A stretch of DNA of 12,041 nucleotides from an uncultured Erysipelotrichaceae bacterium (GCA_902795525.1 CADBLN010000013.1:1-12041), one strand, 5' to 3'. Shown: positions 1 to 6,375, numbered from the stretch's first letter. Translations and numbers: made by a program. Notes: generated by a model not told the origin, from the letters alone.

Positions 1-1284
1 ATTCAGACCATCGAACATGTCGAATTGCCACAGATTGAAGAGTTAACCAAGATTCCTTTAATGGACACTGAAAGCAGCAAGGTTTTAGGAAATCGTAAGA
101 TAGGGGCACTTAATGAGATTGTCAGCCAATTTGAGGTTTCTGATAATTATATGACCATTTCTTATCAAAACGATCCTGTTAAAGTGTCAGCACTTGTGTA
201 TGCTGGTTTTTGGAAGTGGACTGCCAACAAAGCTACGGGCATCCCAGGATATGTAATAGTATATCCAAATGAGTTAACAGCTGAGTATATTTCCTTGTCT
301 GAAGGAATGAAATATGTTCCAAGTGCATATTTCTCACAAGATTTAGCTCGCCATATCTACTTCAAGTATCCAACGGTTTTCTTTGATAACCTGCATTTTG
401 AAATAGATGAGCAAGGACAACCAGTTTGTGTCGCAACGACATATCGTTATAGTATTGGTTTATTTGGTGGAAAGAAAATAACTGGGTGTTTAGTTGTTGA
501 CCCAATTACAGGTGATATTCAAAAATATGATCTAGAAAACATCCCTGCTTGGCTAGATGTTGTCTATAATGGTAACTACATTGCTAGATATTTTGACATT
601 TATGGAAAACTACTTAATGGTTACTGGAATAGTTGGTTTGGTCAAAAAGGTTTAATTGAGTCTACCACTACCACTACATATGACAGCTCTGGTAACAGTT
701 CTAGAAACAATGATTTTGGTTACATTGTTAAAGATAATGATGTTTATATTTATACTGGTGTAACTGCTGTAACTAATGATGAAAGCAATATTGGGTATTT
801 AATGGCTAATGAAAGAACTGGTGATGTTACAGTTTCGTATTTTGAAGCAACAGATGAAGATAGTGTCATGAGGGCTGCTGAAGGTGAAGTTCAAGAAAAA
901 GGCTATCGTGCTAGTTTCCCAAGCTTAGTGGAATTAAATGGCTCTCCAGTATATGTGATGGTGTTGAAGGATAACTTGGGACTAGTAAAGATGTATGCCG
1001 TAGTCGACGCCAATCAATACTCTCATATGGTAGTTGCAGATAGTTTGGACAAGGCTTTAAGCCAATTTACTAACGGTCACATTAACACCAAAACGTTAGA
1101 AACAAAAACCATTGTGATTAAGAGAATTGAACTAATTACAGCTGCTGGTGAAACGCTGGTATACATTGTCGATAGTGATAACAACATTTACTATTCATAT
1201 TTTGATAGCAAATACCTATTATTAGAAGTAGGACAGACAATTACAATCAATACTGATGGAAATAGTTTCTCATTAACAGAGTAA
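1..1284 (+). CDS. C-terminal part of a large conserved protein of unknown function (5' end outside window)
   Basis: The frame is open from base 1 to the TAA at 1282-1284, so the gene begins upstream; the TTG at 25 is only an in-frame codon and need not be a start. The visible 427 residues are rich in beta-type alternation and aromatic residues and have no membrane segment. Recognisable blocks include GLFGGKKITG, VVDPITGDIQKYDLENIPAW and NGYWNSWFGQKG, followed by a Thr/Ser/Asn-rich linker near 660-715. From memory these blocks recur in large Clostridia and Erysipelotrichia proteins that have multi-pass N-termini and are sometimes annotated as CvpA-family or Tat-signal proteins, but this could not be checked. 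A stem-loop terminator starts at the stop codon. I assign no function. Confidence 0.85.
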   Translation: MQTIEHVELPQIEELTKIPLMDTESSKVLGNRKIGALNEIVSQFEVSDNYMTISYQNDPVKVSALVYAGFWKWTANKATGIPGYVIVYPNELTAEYISLSEGMKYVPSAYFSQDLARHIYFKYPTVFFDNLHFEIDEQGQPVCVATTYRYSIGLFGGKKITGCLVVDPITGDIQKYDLENIPAWLDVVYNGNYIARYFDIYGKLLNGYWNSWFGQKGLIESTTTTTYDSSGNSSRNNDFGYIVKDNDVYIYTGVTAVTNDESNIGYLMANERTGDVTVSYFEATDEDSVMRAAEGEVQEKGYRASFPSLVELNGSPVYVMVLKDNLGLVKMYAVVDANQYSHMVVADSLDKALSQFTNGHINTKTLETKTIVIKRIELITAAGETLVYIVDSDNNIYYSYFDSKYLLLEVGQTITINTDGNSFSLTE

Positions 1285-1305
1285 AAGTGCTGCAAAGCAC
1301 TTTTT
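1283..1305. terminator. Bidirectional stem-loop terminator
   Basis: AAAAGTGC (1283-1290) pairs with GCACTTTT (1297-1304). An extra T-A pair closes a GCAA (GNRA-type) tetraloop. The stem is flanked by A-rich and T-rich ends, so it can act in both directions. It starts inside the TAA of the plus-strand gene and touches the stop codon (1304-1306) of the minus-strand gene, so one hairpin serves two converging genes. Confidence 0.8.
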
Positions 1306-1525
1306 ACATGAAATATTTCATTAATATAAAGGCTGATAAAACCAACATAGCCATGAATATTAGACCAGCAAAAACATTATAAATTCGTAATTTTTTACTA
1401 TAATCCTTTTCTGGAGCATCAAGCTGTTGGTTTCTTAGCTGCCTGATCTTTACCGAAAGGATTAGGGATATAATTGCCAAAAACAAAAAGGCAAAGGCTA
1501 TTAACATTTTAGTTTCTATATTCAT
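1304..1525 (-). CDS. Small two-helix membrane protein, unknown function
   Basis: This ORF gives 73 residues from the ATG at 1525. A longer version would begin at a TTG at 1543. Two hydrophobic segments (about residues 7-23 and 51-70) flank a charged loop containing RQLRNQQ and PEKDYSKK, which predicts a membrane hairpin with a cytoplasmic or extracellular loop of about 27 residues. No family was recognised. The ATG is preferred because a perfect TATAAT (minus strand, 1538-1533) lies only 6 nt before it, which would place the RNA start on the ATG itself. There is no Shine-Dalgarno sequence. The TTG at 1543 lies upstream of that -10 box and could not be on such a transcript. The gene is divergent from the PhnD-like gene and converges on the first gene. 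Confidence 0.65.
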   Translation of the reverse strand: MNIETKMLIAFAFLFLAIISLILSVKIRQLRNQQLDAPEKDYSKKLRIYNVFAGLIFMAMLVLSAFILMKYFM

Positions 1526-1582
1526 AAGGATATTATAGCGCAACTAGACATATTCTTCGAATAATAATAGAATATTAAACGT
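1525..1582. promoter_or_regulatory. Overlapping divergent promoters with a central palindrome
   Basis: For the rightward gene, TAGACA (1545-1550), a 17-bp spacer and TAGAAT (1568-1573) are followed by only 9 nt to the ATG at 1583. For the leftward gene, TATAAT (1538-1533 on the minus strand) is 6 nt before its ATG, with only a weak -35. The two promoters overlap physically. An inverted repeat, TATTC-TTC-GAATA (1551-1563), lies in the overlap and could be a regulator site. Both transcripts would be leaderless or nearly so. Confidence 0.6.
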
Positions 1583-2611
1583 ATGAAAAAAACAGTATTA
1601 TTATTTTTGAGTATTTTGATAACATTAACCATGTTTGGCTGTAATCGTCGTAACGACTCTTCTTTAACCATGGAAACGTTAAGGATTGGTTTTGCGCCAA
1701 CTTTAGAACCAGAAAACTTGAACGAGGCTGCAAGCCCTATTGGAGAATTGGTTAAAGAAACCTTAAATGAAGAAGGCTACAATATTGAAAATGTTGAAAT
1801 CACTATTGCCAGCAGTAATGATGCTCTTGTCCAAGGTTTAGAGGAAGGAATTATTGATGTAGCTTTCATGCCTTCCAGCACATATGCTCAAGCTGAATCA
1901 AAAAACCTTAGACCTATTCTAGTTGGGTTAGTTGACAGACAAGAACTGCAATTAGATGGAATTGAAGACATTTACGCGGATAAATTACCAGAATGTGAAT
2001 ATGAAGAATACCAAAAATACAAACGCAGCATGATTTATGTCAATGTTTTAAATGAAACAGGGGCTTCTATTTACCAACAAGCTCTAGAAGGCACTTTAAC
2101 TTATGATAAATTGTTTGTGTTAAACTGGGCTGTCGGCAACCCAAATAATGAGGCATCATATATTTATCCAAGTGCTTGGTTAAAACAAAAGTTTAATTCT
2201 ACCAAAGCTTTATCAAACATTAAAAATGTGGTAGGTTATCAATCGGATTATGATAATTTTTCCGCTTTATTAAGACAGGAAGTTGATGTGACAGTTGGAC
2301 CAGCTGATTTACGTGAATTATCCACTAGCTATAATGCTTTTAGAATTCTGTATCCTGATTTAGTTCAACAAGAACAAAGCATCTATGATGTCATAAAGGT
2401 AATTGGTGTTACTGCTCCAATAATGAATCCGGTTTTAGTTAGCAGCAGTAATGAGATTATGACTAACGAGTTAATTGAAAAAGTACAAAAGGCTTTTGAG
2501 AATGTATTAGCCAGTGAACAGGCACAGAACTGTTTGAATATTCTTGGGGTAAAAGGCTTCGCAAGTTGCCAAGATAATGATTTTGATCTTACTAGAGAAG
2601 TGTATAAATGA
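1583..2611 (+). CDS. PhnD-like substrate-binding lipoprotein of an ABC transporter (phosphonate/phosphite type)
   Basis: The protein has 342 residues. Its N-terminus is a lipoprotein signal: Lys-Lys, a hydrophobic stretch and Cys20 after MFG (lipobox-like), so the mature protein is probably anchored outside the membrane. The body looks like a PhnD-type periplasmic-binding fold: LRIGFAPTLEP near residue 33, ASPIGELVKE, the strand and turn GIIDVAFMPSSTYAQA near 88-103, and a second-lobe segment with AVGNPNNEASYIYPSAWLK near 190. The family binds phosphonates, phosphite or related oxyanions and passes them to a PhnC/PhnE transporter. No transporter genes are next to it, so the substrate is inferred from family only, and it may work as an orphan binding protein. 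No Shine-Dalgarno precedes the ATG. The gene ends in a long hairpin terminator shared with the convergent phosphatase. Confidence 0.85.
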   Translation: MKKTVLLFLSILITLTMFGCNRRNDSSLTMETLRIGFAPTLEPENLNEAASPIGELVKETLNEEGYNIENVEITIASSNDALVQGLEEGIIDVAFMPSSTYAQAESKNLRPILVGLVDRQELQLDGIEDIYADKLPECEYEEYQKYKRSMIYVNVLNETGASIYQQALEGTLTYDKLFVLNWAVGNPNNEASYIYPSAWLKQKFNSTKALSNIKNVVGYQSDYDNFSALLRQEVDVTVGPADLRELSTSYNAFRILYPDLVQQEQSIYDVIKVIGVTAPIMNPVLVSSSNEIMTNELIEKVQKAFENVLASEQAQNCLNILGVKGFASCQDNDFDLTREVYK

Positions 2612-2661
2612 AAAACAATGATTAGATAAGATACCAATCTCTTATCTGCATCATTGTTTTT
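2611..2661. terminator. Long bidirectional terminator between convergent genes
   Basis: The outer stem pairs AAAAACAATGAT (2611-2622) with ATCATTGTTTTT (2650-2661). The inner stem pairs AGATAAGA (2624-2631) with TCTTATCT (2640-2647). The loop is 8 nt (2632-2639), with small internal bulges. A-runs on the left and T-runs on the right let it act in both directions. The last codons and stop of the minus-strand phosphatase lie inside the hairpin, so this sequence both codes and terminates. Confidence 0.8.
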
Positions 2662-3386
2662 TCGTCGATTCCATGTTCCTGTAAGAAGTAATTTTCAAAA
2701 CTGCCACTTCTTTCCAATATGTTGTTATATATTGCTTCAAATACTTTTTTGTTGACTCCTTGAAGCATTAGTAATAATTCTTTAGCATCGGGATCGTTAA
2801 ACTGCTCAGGGTGCCGCTTATATTCTTTTGAGATGAATTCCTTAAGATAGCGATTACTCAATAAATAGTCATGCTTTGCGACTTTTTTGGAGCAACCTAA
2901 AAGCTTTAATATCAACAAACTAGCCACACCGGTTCTGTCCTTGCCACTGGCGCAATGGAACAAGATAGGGGTGTTGTGGTTTTTGATTTCTTCAAATAAG
3001 CATTTTAAGGCCACATTATCATAAGGAATCCAGCTAAAATACATAAATAGATCTTCTTTTTGTTTTTTGCCGGCCCTACCTAGTTGATGCATTCCTGTAG
3101 GAGAGAAATCAATGTCGTCGCCGCCTTTTGTTTGTAGACCACTGTGTTGGCATACTTTGGCACCTTTGACAATAGGGTCAGGAAAGCTGAGGCGCTCTTG
3201 TTGGGAACGCATATCCAAAATGCATTTAAGACCCAATTTATCCAACTCAATAAGTTCTCTTTCATTTAACAGTGAAAGCCTACAGCTCCTAAAAAACACG
3301 CCTTCTTTAATGGTACGCCCATCTTCTGTAGGGTATCCGCCTAATTCTCTAAAATTTAATCTTCGTCTAAATTGTTTTAATTCCAT
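2622..3386 (-). CDS. Protein tyrosine/serine phosphatase, Y_phosphatase3 type
   Basis: The protein has 254 residues and no signal peptide, so it is probably cytoplasmic. The signature P-loop is HCASGKDRTG, with nucleophile Cys145 and phosphate-binding Arg151. The N-terminal block NFRELGGYPTEDG (11-23) with FFRS (31-34), and the LDMRSQQER block (58-65), are typical of this family (Pfam Y_phosphatase3, which includes Listeria LipA). The family removes phosphate from phosphotyrosine, phosphoserine or phosphoinositides; the physiological substrate here is unknown. A -10 box TATACT lies 6 nt before the ATG and there is no Shine-Dalgarno, again suggesting a leaderless mRNA. The gene is divergent from tRNA-Trp and converges with the PhnD-like gene. 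Family assignment is strong; cellular role is open. Confidence 0.9.
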   Translation of the reverse strand: MELKQFRRRLNFRELGGYPTEDGRTIKEGVFFRSCRLSLLNERELIELDKLGLKCILDMRSQQERLSFPDPIVKGAKVCQHSGLQTKGGDDIDFSPTGMHQLGRAGKKQKEDLFMYFSWIPYDNVALKCLFEEIKNHNTPILFHCASGKDRTGVASLLILKLLGCSKKVAKHDYLLSNRYLKEFISKEYKRHPEQFNDPDAKELLLMLQGVNKKVFEAIYNNILERSGSFENYFLQEHGIDEKTMMQIRDWYLI

Positions 3387-3446
3387 ATAACTAGTATAAC
3401 AAAAAGCGAAGGGTGATTGCTAATTAATGAGAAGTTGTGCTATAAT
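3387..3446. promoter_or_regulatory. Divergent promoters: phosphatase (left) and tRNA-Trp (right)
   Basis: Leftward, TATACT on the minus strand (3398-3393) is 6 nt before the phosphatase ATG, with a poor -35. Rightward, TTGCTA (3417-3422), an 18-bp spacer and a perfect TATAAT (3441-3446) would start RNA near 3453, just before the tRNA at 3460. Confidence 0.6.
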
Positions 3447-3459
3447 GATATCCGCTGAC

Positions 3460-3533
3460 AGGGGTGTAGTTTAGTGGCAAAACAACGGTCTCCAAAACCG
3501 TTGATGGGGGTTCGATTCCCTCCACCCCTGCCA
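3460..3533 (+). tRNA. trnW: tRNA-Trp (anticodon CCA)
   Basis: The full cloverleaf can be drawn. The 7-bp acceptor stem is AGGGGTG (3460-3466) with CACCCCT (3523-3529), with discriminator G3530 and an encoded CCA (3531-3533). The D stem is 3469-3472 with 3480-3483. The anticodon stem is ACGGT (3485-3489) with ACCGT (3497-3501), and its loop CTCCAAA puts CCA at 3492-3494. The T stem is 3506-3510 with 3518-3522 around TTCGATT. The gene is intact although the phage integrase gene lies just downstream, as expected if the phage brings a copy of the tRNA 3' end on integration. Confidence 0.97.
3485..3533. other. Probable left attachment site (attL core) in the 3' half of tRNA-Trp
   Basis: Everything left of the tRNA looks chromosomal and everything right of it looks phage. 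The integrase gene ends 55 bp away and points at the tRNA 3' end, the usual layout for tyrosine integrases that use a tRNA gene. The exact core cannot be drawn because the second copy (attR) lies beyond the window. The limits given are the anticodon stem to CCA, the usual range, and are an inference. Confidence 0.6.
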
Positions 3534-3542
3534 TTTTTTATT

Positions 3543-3568
3543 AAAAGCCTTTATTTAAAGGCTTTTTT
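3543..3568 (+). terminator. Terminator of tRNA-Trp
   Basis: AAAAGCCTTT (3543-3552) pairs perfectly with AAAGGCTTTT (3557-3566) around an ATTT loop, and a T-run follows to 3568. It lies 10 nt after the tRNA CCA and before the integrase stop codon. On the minus strand it is followed by a weaker T-rich tail, so it may also stop integrase transcripts. Confidence 0.8.
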
Positions 3569-3586
3569 GTTTGTCAAAATCATTTT

Positions 3587-3608
3587 ACCTACAAATTACC
3601 TACAAATT
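3587..3608. repeat. 11-bp tandem direct repeat at the integrase 3' end (possible arm-type sites)
   Basis: ACCTACAAATT occurs twice head to tail (3587-3597 and 3598-3608). It covers the last integrase codons (FVGN-L-stop) and the bases just after the stop. Direct repeats of 10-12 bp beside the attachment core are what the N-terminal arm-binding domain of such integrases recognises. The repeat is seen directly; the role is inferred. Confidence 0.55.
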
Positions 3609-4692
3609 TATCGATTTTTTCCGCTACATCTTCTAGTTTACTGCTATACCAATGGCTATATGTAGAGTAGGTGATTTGTGCGTTCTTATGTCCTAGATAT
3701 TTGCTTATACTTGTAATAGGCAAGTTGAGTTCGTTTATACATAAACTAGCAAAGCTATGTCTGAAATCGTGCAATCTGATCTCTGGTAGATTTGCTTTCT
3801 TCATATAGGTAGTTTTTGCTGTTTGTAAGGTTGAGTTAGGTATTGGTCTATAACCACCGAATACAAACCACTCATCATTGAAATGTTTATATTCTTTCCA
3901 AAAGGTTTTTAAATCGTTTAAGAGCGACAAAACACTTGATGGGATTGGTAAATCACGATAACTTGTTTCTGTCTTTGTGGAGCCTAATTTGTATCCTCCT
4001 TTTGATTTAGTATCAACAGTCTTGCTTATTGATAATATTTCTTTTTTGAAATCAATATCTTTCCATTGTAAAGCGTTTGCCTCTCCTTGTCTTAACCCCA
4101 TATAGTAGAGTGTAGAGAAAAATGTTTTCCATTTTAAATCATCAACAGTAGATATAAGCTGTTTGAATTGTTCTTTAGTATATACTTTGTACTCCCTGGT
4201 TATTTGCAAGCGGCTTTCTTTTGCATTGTCAAAGGAAAAAGGAACACGATTAGTTATACCATATCTTTTCTCGCTAAATTTCACACATCTCTTTGCGAAT
4301 GCCAACACTTGATTTTTATATTTGTTAGTCCACTCACTTTCCATTACATAGTTGTAGAATTGCTTATATTGACTGGCAGTTAGTTTTTCAATCTTGATAT
4401 TTTCTAAATGCTTTAAAACATGACTAGCTTTATTCTCCAAAGAATATATATCTTTTTGCACTCGTTTTTGTTCTTCAATTATCTCACTAGCAATTTCACC
4501 AAAAGTAAAGCTGTCACTCGCTGCTGATCCAATATGAATTCTATATTTGCTTTCTTCTTTAATTGCTTCGTTTTTGGTCTTGAATAATTTACTTGCATAT
4601 TGCTTTTGATTACCATTGTTGTCAACATAGCTTATTTTGAAGTAATAAATTCTACCATCTTTTGTTGGCTTGCTTGATTTATATACTGGCAT
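3589..4692 (-). CDS. int: Phage tyrosine integrase (site-specific recombinase)
   Basis: The protein has 367 residues from the ATG at 4692, which has AAAGGAG 5 nt upstream; an in-frame TTG at 4707 is less likely. Residues 1-50 (GRIYYFKISYVDNNGNQKQ...) form the AP2-like arm-binding domain, about 60-160 the SAM-like core-binding domain, and about 170-367 the catalytic domain. The catalytic set is visible: Arg201 in GLRQGEA, Lys240 in STKTE, His308 and Arg311 in HDFRH, His335 in LGHK, and nucleophile Tyr345 in TYSH. It inserts and, with a directionality factor, excises the prophage at the tRNA-Trp gene. No excision factor was identified with certainty; the small HTH protein at 6806 is one candidate. 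All key residues are present and the length is typical, so it should be active. Confidence 0.95.
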   Translation of the reverse strand: MPVYKSSKPTKDGRIYYFKISYVDNNGNQKQYASKLFKTKNEAIKEESKYRIHIGSAASDSFTFGEIASEIIEEQKRVQKDIYSLENKASHVLKHLENIKIEKLTASQYKQFYNYVMESEWTNKYKNQVLAFAKRCVKFSEKRYGITNRVPFSFDNAKESRLQITREYKVYTKEQFKQLISTVDDLKWKTFFSTLYYMGLRQGEANALQWKDIDFKKEILSISKTVDTKSKGGYKLGSTKTETSYRDLPIPSSVLSLLNDLKTFWKEYKHFNDEWFVFGGYRPIPNSTLQTAKTTYMKKANLPEIRLHDFRHSFASLCINELNLPITSISKYLGHKNAQITYSTYSHWYSSKLEDVAEKIDKFVGNL

Positions 4693-4777
4693 AAAAACTC
4701 CTTTCAAATTTAAAAAAAGAGAATAGTTGTTAATAGAGATGAAGCCTTACCCAATTTGTCATAATGTTAAAAGTAAT

Positions 4778-4809
4778 TTGACAAAAATCTATGTTTACTG
4801 TAATATAAT
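4778..4809 (+). promoter_or_regulatory. Rightward promoter between int and the DUF3800 gene
   Basis: A perfect TTGACA (4778-4783) is followed after 17 bp by TAATAT (4801-4806). An overlapping perfect TATAAT (4804-4809) sits at 20 bp. It points against both flanking minus-strand genes and into a stretch with no credible ORF that ends in a plus-strand terminator. Confidence 0.6.
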
Positions 4810-4812
4810 CTT

Positions 4813-4867
4813 GCAAAGGCTCGTAATTGTGCGGGCGAGGAAACGCTCAAGGGCGTTTTTCTTTTTT
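4813..4867 (+). ncRNA. Candidate small RNA (about 55 nt) in the lysogeny module
   Basis: The start is placed 6-7 nt after the -10 box and the end at the U-tract. The sequence is clearly more GC-rich than its surroundings. A first stem pairs GCTCG (4819-4823) with CGGGC (4832-4836), and a second is the terminator hairpin. No credible gene lies on this strand: the open frame through the area has no Shine-Dalgarno site and runs into the convergent DUF3800 gene. The RNA would converge with the repressor/DUF3800 transcript and just reach the DUF3800 stop codon, so it could act at its 3' end or elsewhere. No known RNA family was recognised. Promoter and terminator are seen in the sequence; the RNA itself is inferred. 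Confidence 0.5.
4841..4867 (+). terminator. Rho-independent terminator of the candidate small RNA
   Basis: AAACGC (4841-4846) pairs with GCGTTT (4853-4858), with one more T-G pair and a 4-nt loop. A T-tract broken by a single C follows (4856-4867). No U-tract forms on the minus strand, so the element works rightward and is not an obvious terminator for the DUF3800 gene. Confidence 0.75.
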
Positions 4868-5702
4868 ATTTTTGAACTAACTTTATCCCTTTGCCAATAT
4901 AGTCAGGATAACCAAGAATCTTCTTTTCCAACACATTAAAAGCCCTGTTTTTAGTTTTATCCTTACAATACTTAAAAATAGGGTAAGCACACAAATCGGC
5001 AATTTCTAAACCTGTGTATGTTTTTTGATTGTCATCTGTCCATTTCTTGTTAAAATAAACACCGGTAAATCTTGACATTAATTTTGAACTACAATAGTAA
5101 GTCCCTCTTCTTAAGATGGTAACAATATCATTTAAAACTAGCTGATCTTCTCTTTTTCCTCTAGATTCAAATATAAGGGTTACTTTATCCGAGTTTTTGG
5201 TATTGAAAATAATTCGCTCTAAGAGGTACTCGCTAGCTAGAGAATATGGATATTGACTTTGCTCCCCATAGTTATCAAATAGCTTATACTTGTTGATAAA
5301 TGAGGTAGCAATATGGCAGTTTAGATTAATCATTGAACACGATAAATCTTCAATAAATGATTCATAGTCAATGACACTAGTGTCAAAAGCTCCTGCTTTG
5401 CGCCTGATCTCTCTAGAGTGAAAACAGACTCTTTTACTTTCACCTTTGTAATCACACATTCCGTTTTTCCAATATTTCTTTTTTAATGATAAAAAATCAG
5501 ATAGAGCTACCTGGTAGTCGTCTATTTTAAAAATAACAGCAGTTAAGCCAAAAAAGTTATTGTCATCATTGTATTTCAAGGAATGAAATCTTTTTATGAT
5601 GTTAGACATGTCGGCATCACCGTTTTCGTCAAAGAAAATGACGTAATCGGCCTCGCCATCCCAATAATCAATGGATGTTGGAGAAATTTTCCAATTTGTC
5701 AT
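4866..5702 (-). CDS. DUF3800 family protein, putative RNase H-like nuclease, lysogeny-module cargo
   Basis: The protein has 278 residues, a usual length for DUF3800. The family hallmarks are visible: an N-terminal strand ending in FFDENGD (Asp25, Glu26, Gly28, Asp29; family form DESG), a central FHSREIRR (95-101), LIFESRGKRED with Glu179, and a C-terminal GLEIADLCAYPIF with Asp236. The spaced acidic residues fit the RNase H-like fold suggested for this family, so nuclease activity is plausible but not proven. There is no signal peptide or membrane segment. GGAGGA lies 9 nt before the ATG, inside the end of the repressor gene, and only 2 nt separate the genes, so it should be co-transcribed with the repressor in the lysogen. 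That position often holds conversion or phage-exclusion genes; such a role is an inference. Confidence 0.8.
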   Translation of the reverse strand: MTNWKISPTSIDYWDGEADYVIFFDENGDADMSNIIKRFHSLKYNDDNNFFGLTAVIFKIDDYQVALSDFLSLKKKYWKNGMCDYKGESKRVCFHSREIRRKAGAFDTSVIDYESFIEDLSCSMINLNCHIATSFINKYKLFDNYGEQSQYPYSLASEYLLERIIFNTKNSDKVTLIFESRGKREDQLVLNDIVTILRRGTYYCSSKLMSRFTGVYFNKKWTDDNQKTYTGLEIADLCAYPIFKYCKDKTKNRAFNVLEKKILGYPDYIGKGIKLVQK

Positions 5703-5704
5703 CC

Positions 5705-6337
5705 TTATTCTTCCTCCATTTCTCTATAATCTTTAATCACAAAAGCCAACATTCCTATCATTCTCATATTCTCAGTGAATTCTATAGGTACGTAGTCGTT
5801 ATTAGCAGGCATTAGGTATGCTTTCCCATCTACTGTCTTAAACCTTTTACAAGTGGCCATATTGTCCTCCAGAGCGAAAGAACCAATCATGTTTTCTTGA
5901 GGTACATTGCATTCTTCGAAAACTAAAATATCACCAGGCTTTATACCAGCGTTAATCATGCTATTTCCGTATGCTATATGAGCATAATATTTTTTATGCT
6001 TATTCAACTTAATGGTGTCTGGTAAAGCAATATAATCAATCGGCTGTTCATTTTGCCATGAACCGTACCCGCAGCTTTCTAAATCAAAAAGAGGTGTAAT
6101 GTTATGAAGGATAGGGGTTGTAAGTTCTGGACTAATATTGTTTATTGTGTCTTTTAGCAATTCATCTATTTTGACATCAAAAAAGATGGCTATTTTTTGA
6201 ACCATATTCATATTAGGCTCAGTTCTGTTGATTTCCCATGAAGAAACAGTTTTGTCGCTTACTCCTAATTTTATGGCTAGTTGCTCCTGAGTTAAGTGAT
6301 TGTTTTCTCTTAATTGTCTTAATTTTTCACCGAACAT
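5705..6337 (-). CDS. CI/LexA-like prophage repressor (XRE HTH plus S24 self-cleaving domain)
   Basis: The protein has 210 residues. Residues 3-61 form an XRE helix-turn-helix (LTQEQLAIKLGVSDKTVSSWE). Residues 115-203 form a peptidase S24 domain with catalytic Ser126 in GNSM and Lys164 in TCKRF, and the usual AGIKPGDILVF and PANNDYVPI blocks. Cys89-Gly90 in LESCGYG, 37 residues before Ser126, is the likely self-cleavage bond. Cleavage should be stimulated by RecA after DNA damage, inducing the phage. AAGGA lies about 10 nt before the ATG. The gene is divergent from the Cro-like gene and shares operators with it; the DUF3800 gene follows after 2 nt. A complete, apparently functional repressor suggests an inducible prophage. 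Confidence 0.93.
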   Translation of the reverse strand: MFGEKLRQLRENNHLTQEQLAIKLGVSDKTVSSWEINRTEPNMNMVQKIAIFFDVKIDELLKDTINNISPELTTPILHNITPLFDLESCGYGSWQNEQPIDYIALPDTIKLNKHKKYYAHIAYGNSMINAGIKPGDILVFEECNVPQENMIGSFALEDNMATCKRFKTVDGKAYLMPANNDYVPIEFTENMRMIGMLAFVIKDYREMEEE

Positions 6338-6360
6338 ATTTATTTATCCTTTCTTGCAGG

Positions 6361-6375
6361 TATACAAATTATAGA
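6361..6375. promoter_or_regulatory. Operator O1 (repressor-proximal)
   Basis: TATACA-AAT-TATAGA matches the palindrome TCTACA-N3-TGTAGA at 10 of 12 arm positions. It overlaps a TATAAT on the minus strand (6373-6368), one of two possible -10 boxes for the repressor gene, so binding here would turn the repressor gene down. Confidence 0.55.

Noticed and set aside
2383..2637. 84-codon minus-strand ORF inside the PhnD-like gene
   Set aside because: It is antisense to a clear gene and crosses the terminator; its Ser/Phe/Leu-rich composition is typical of a shadow frame.
3474..3665. 63-codon plus-strand ORF through the tRNA
   Set aside because: It covers the tRNA-Trp gene, its terminator and the antisense of the integrase end, so it is a shadow.
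4727..4939. 70-codon plus-strand ORF over the int-DUF3800 gap
   Set aside because: It runs through the promoter, hairpin and T-tract and into the antisense of the DUF3800 gene. The phenylalanine run is just the terminator T-tract read as codons, and there is no Shine-Dalgarno.
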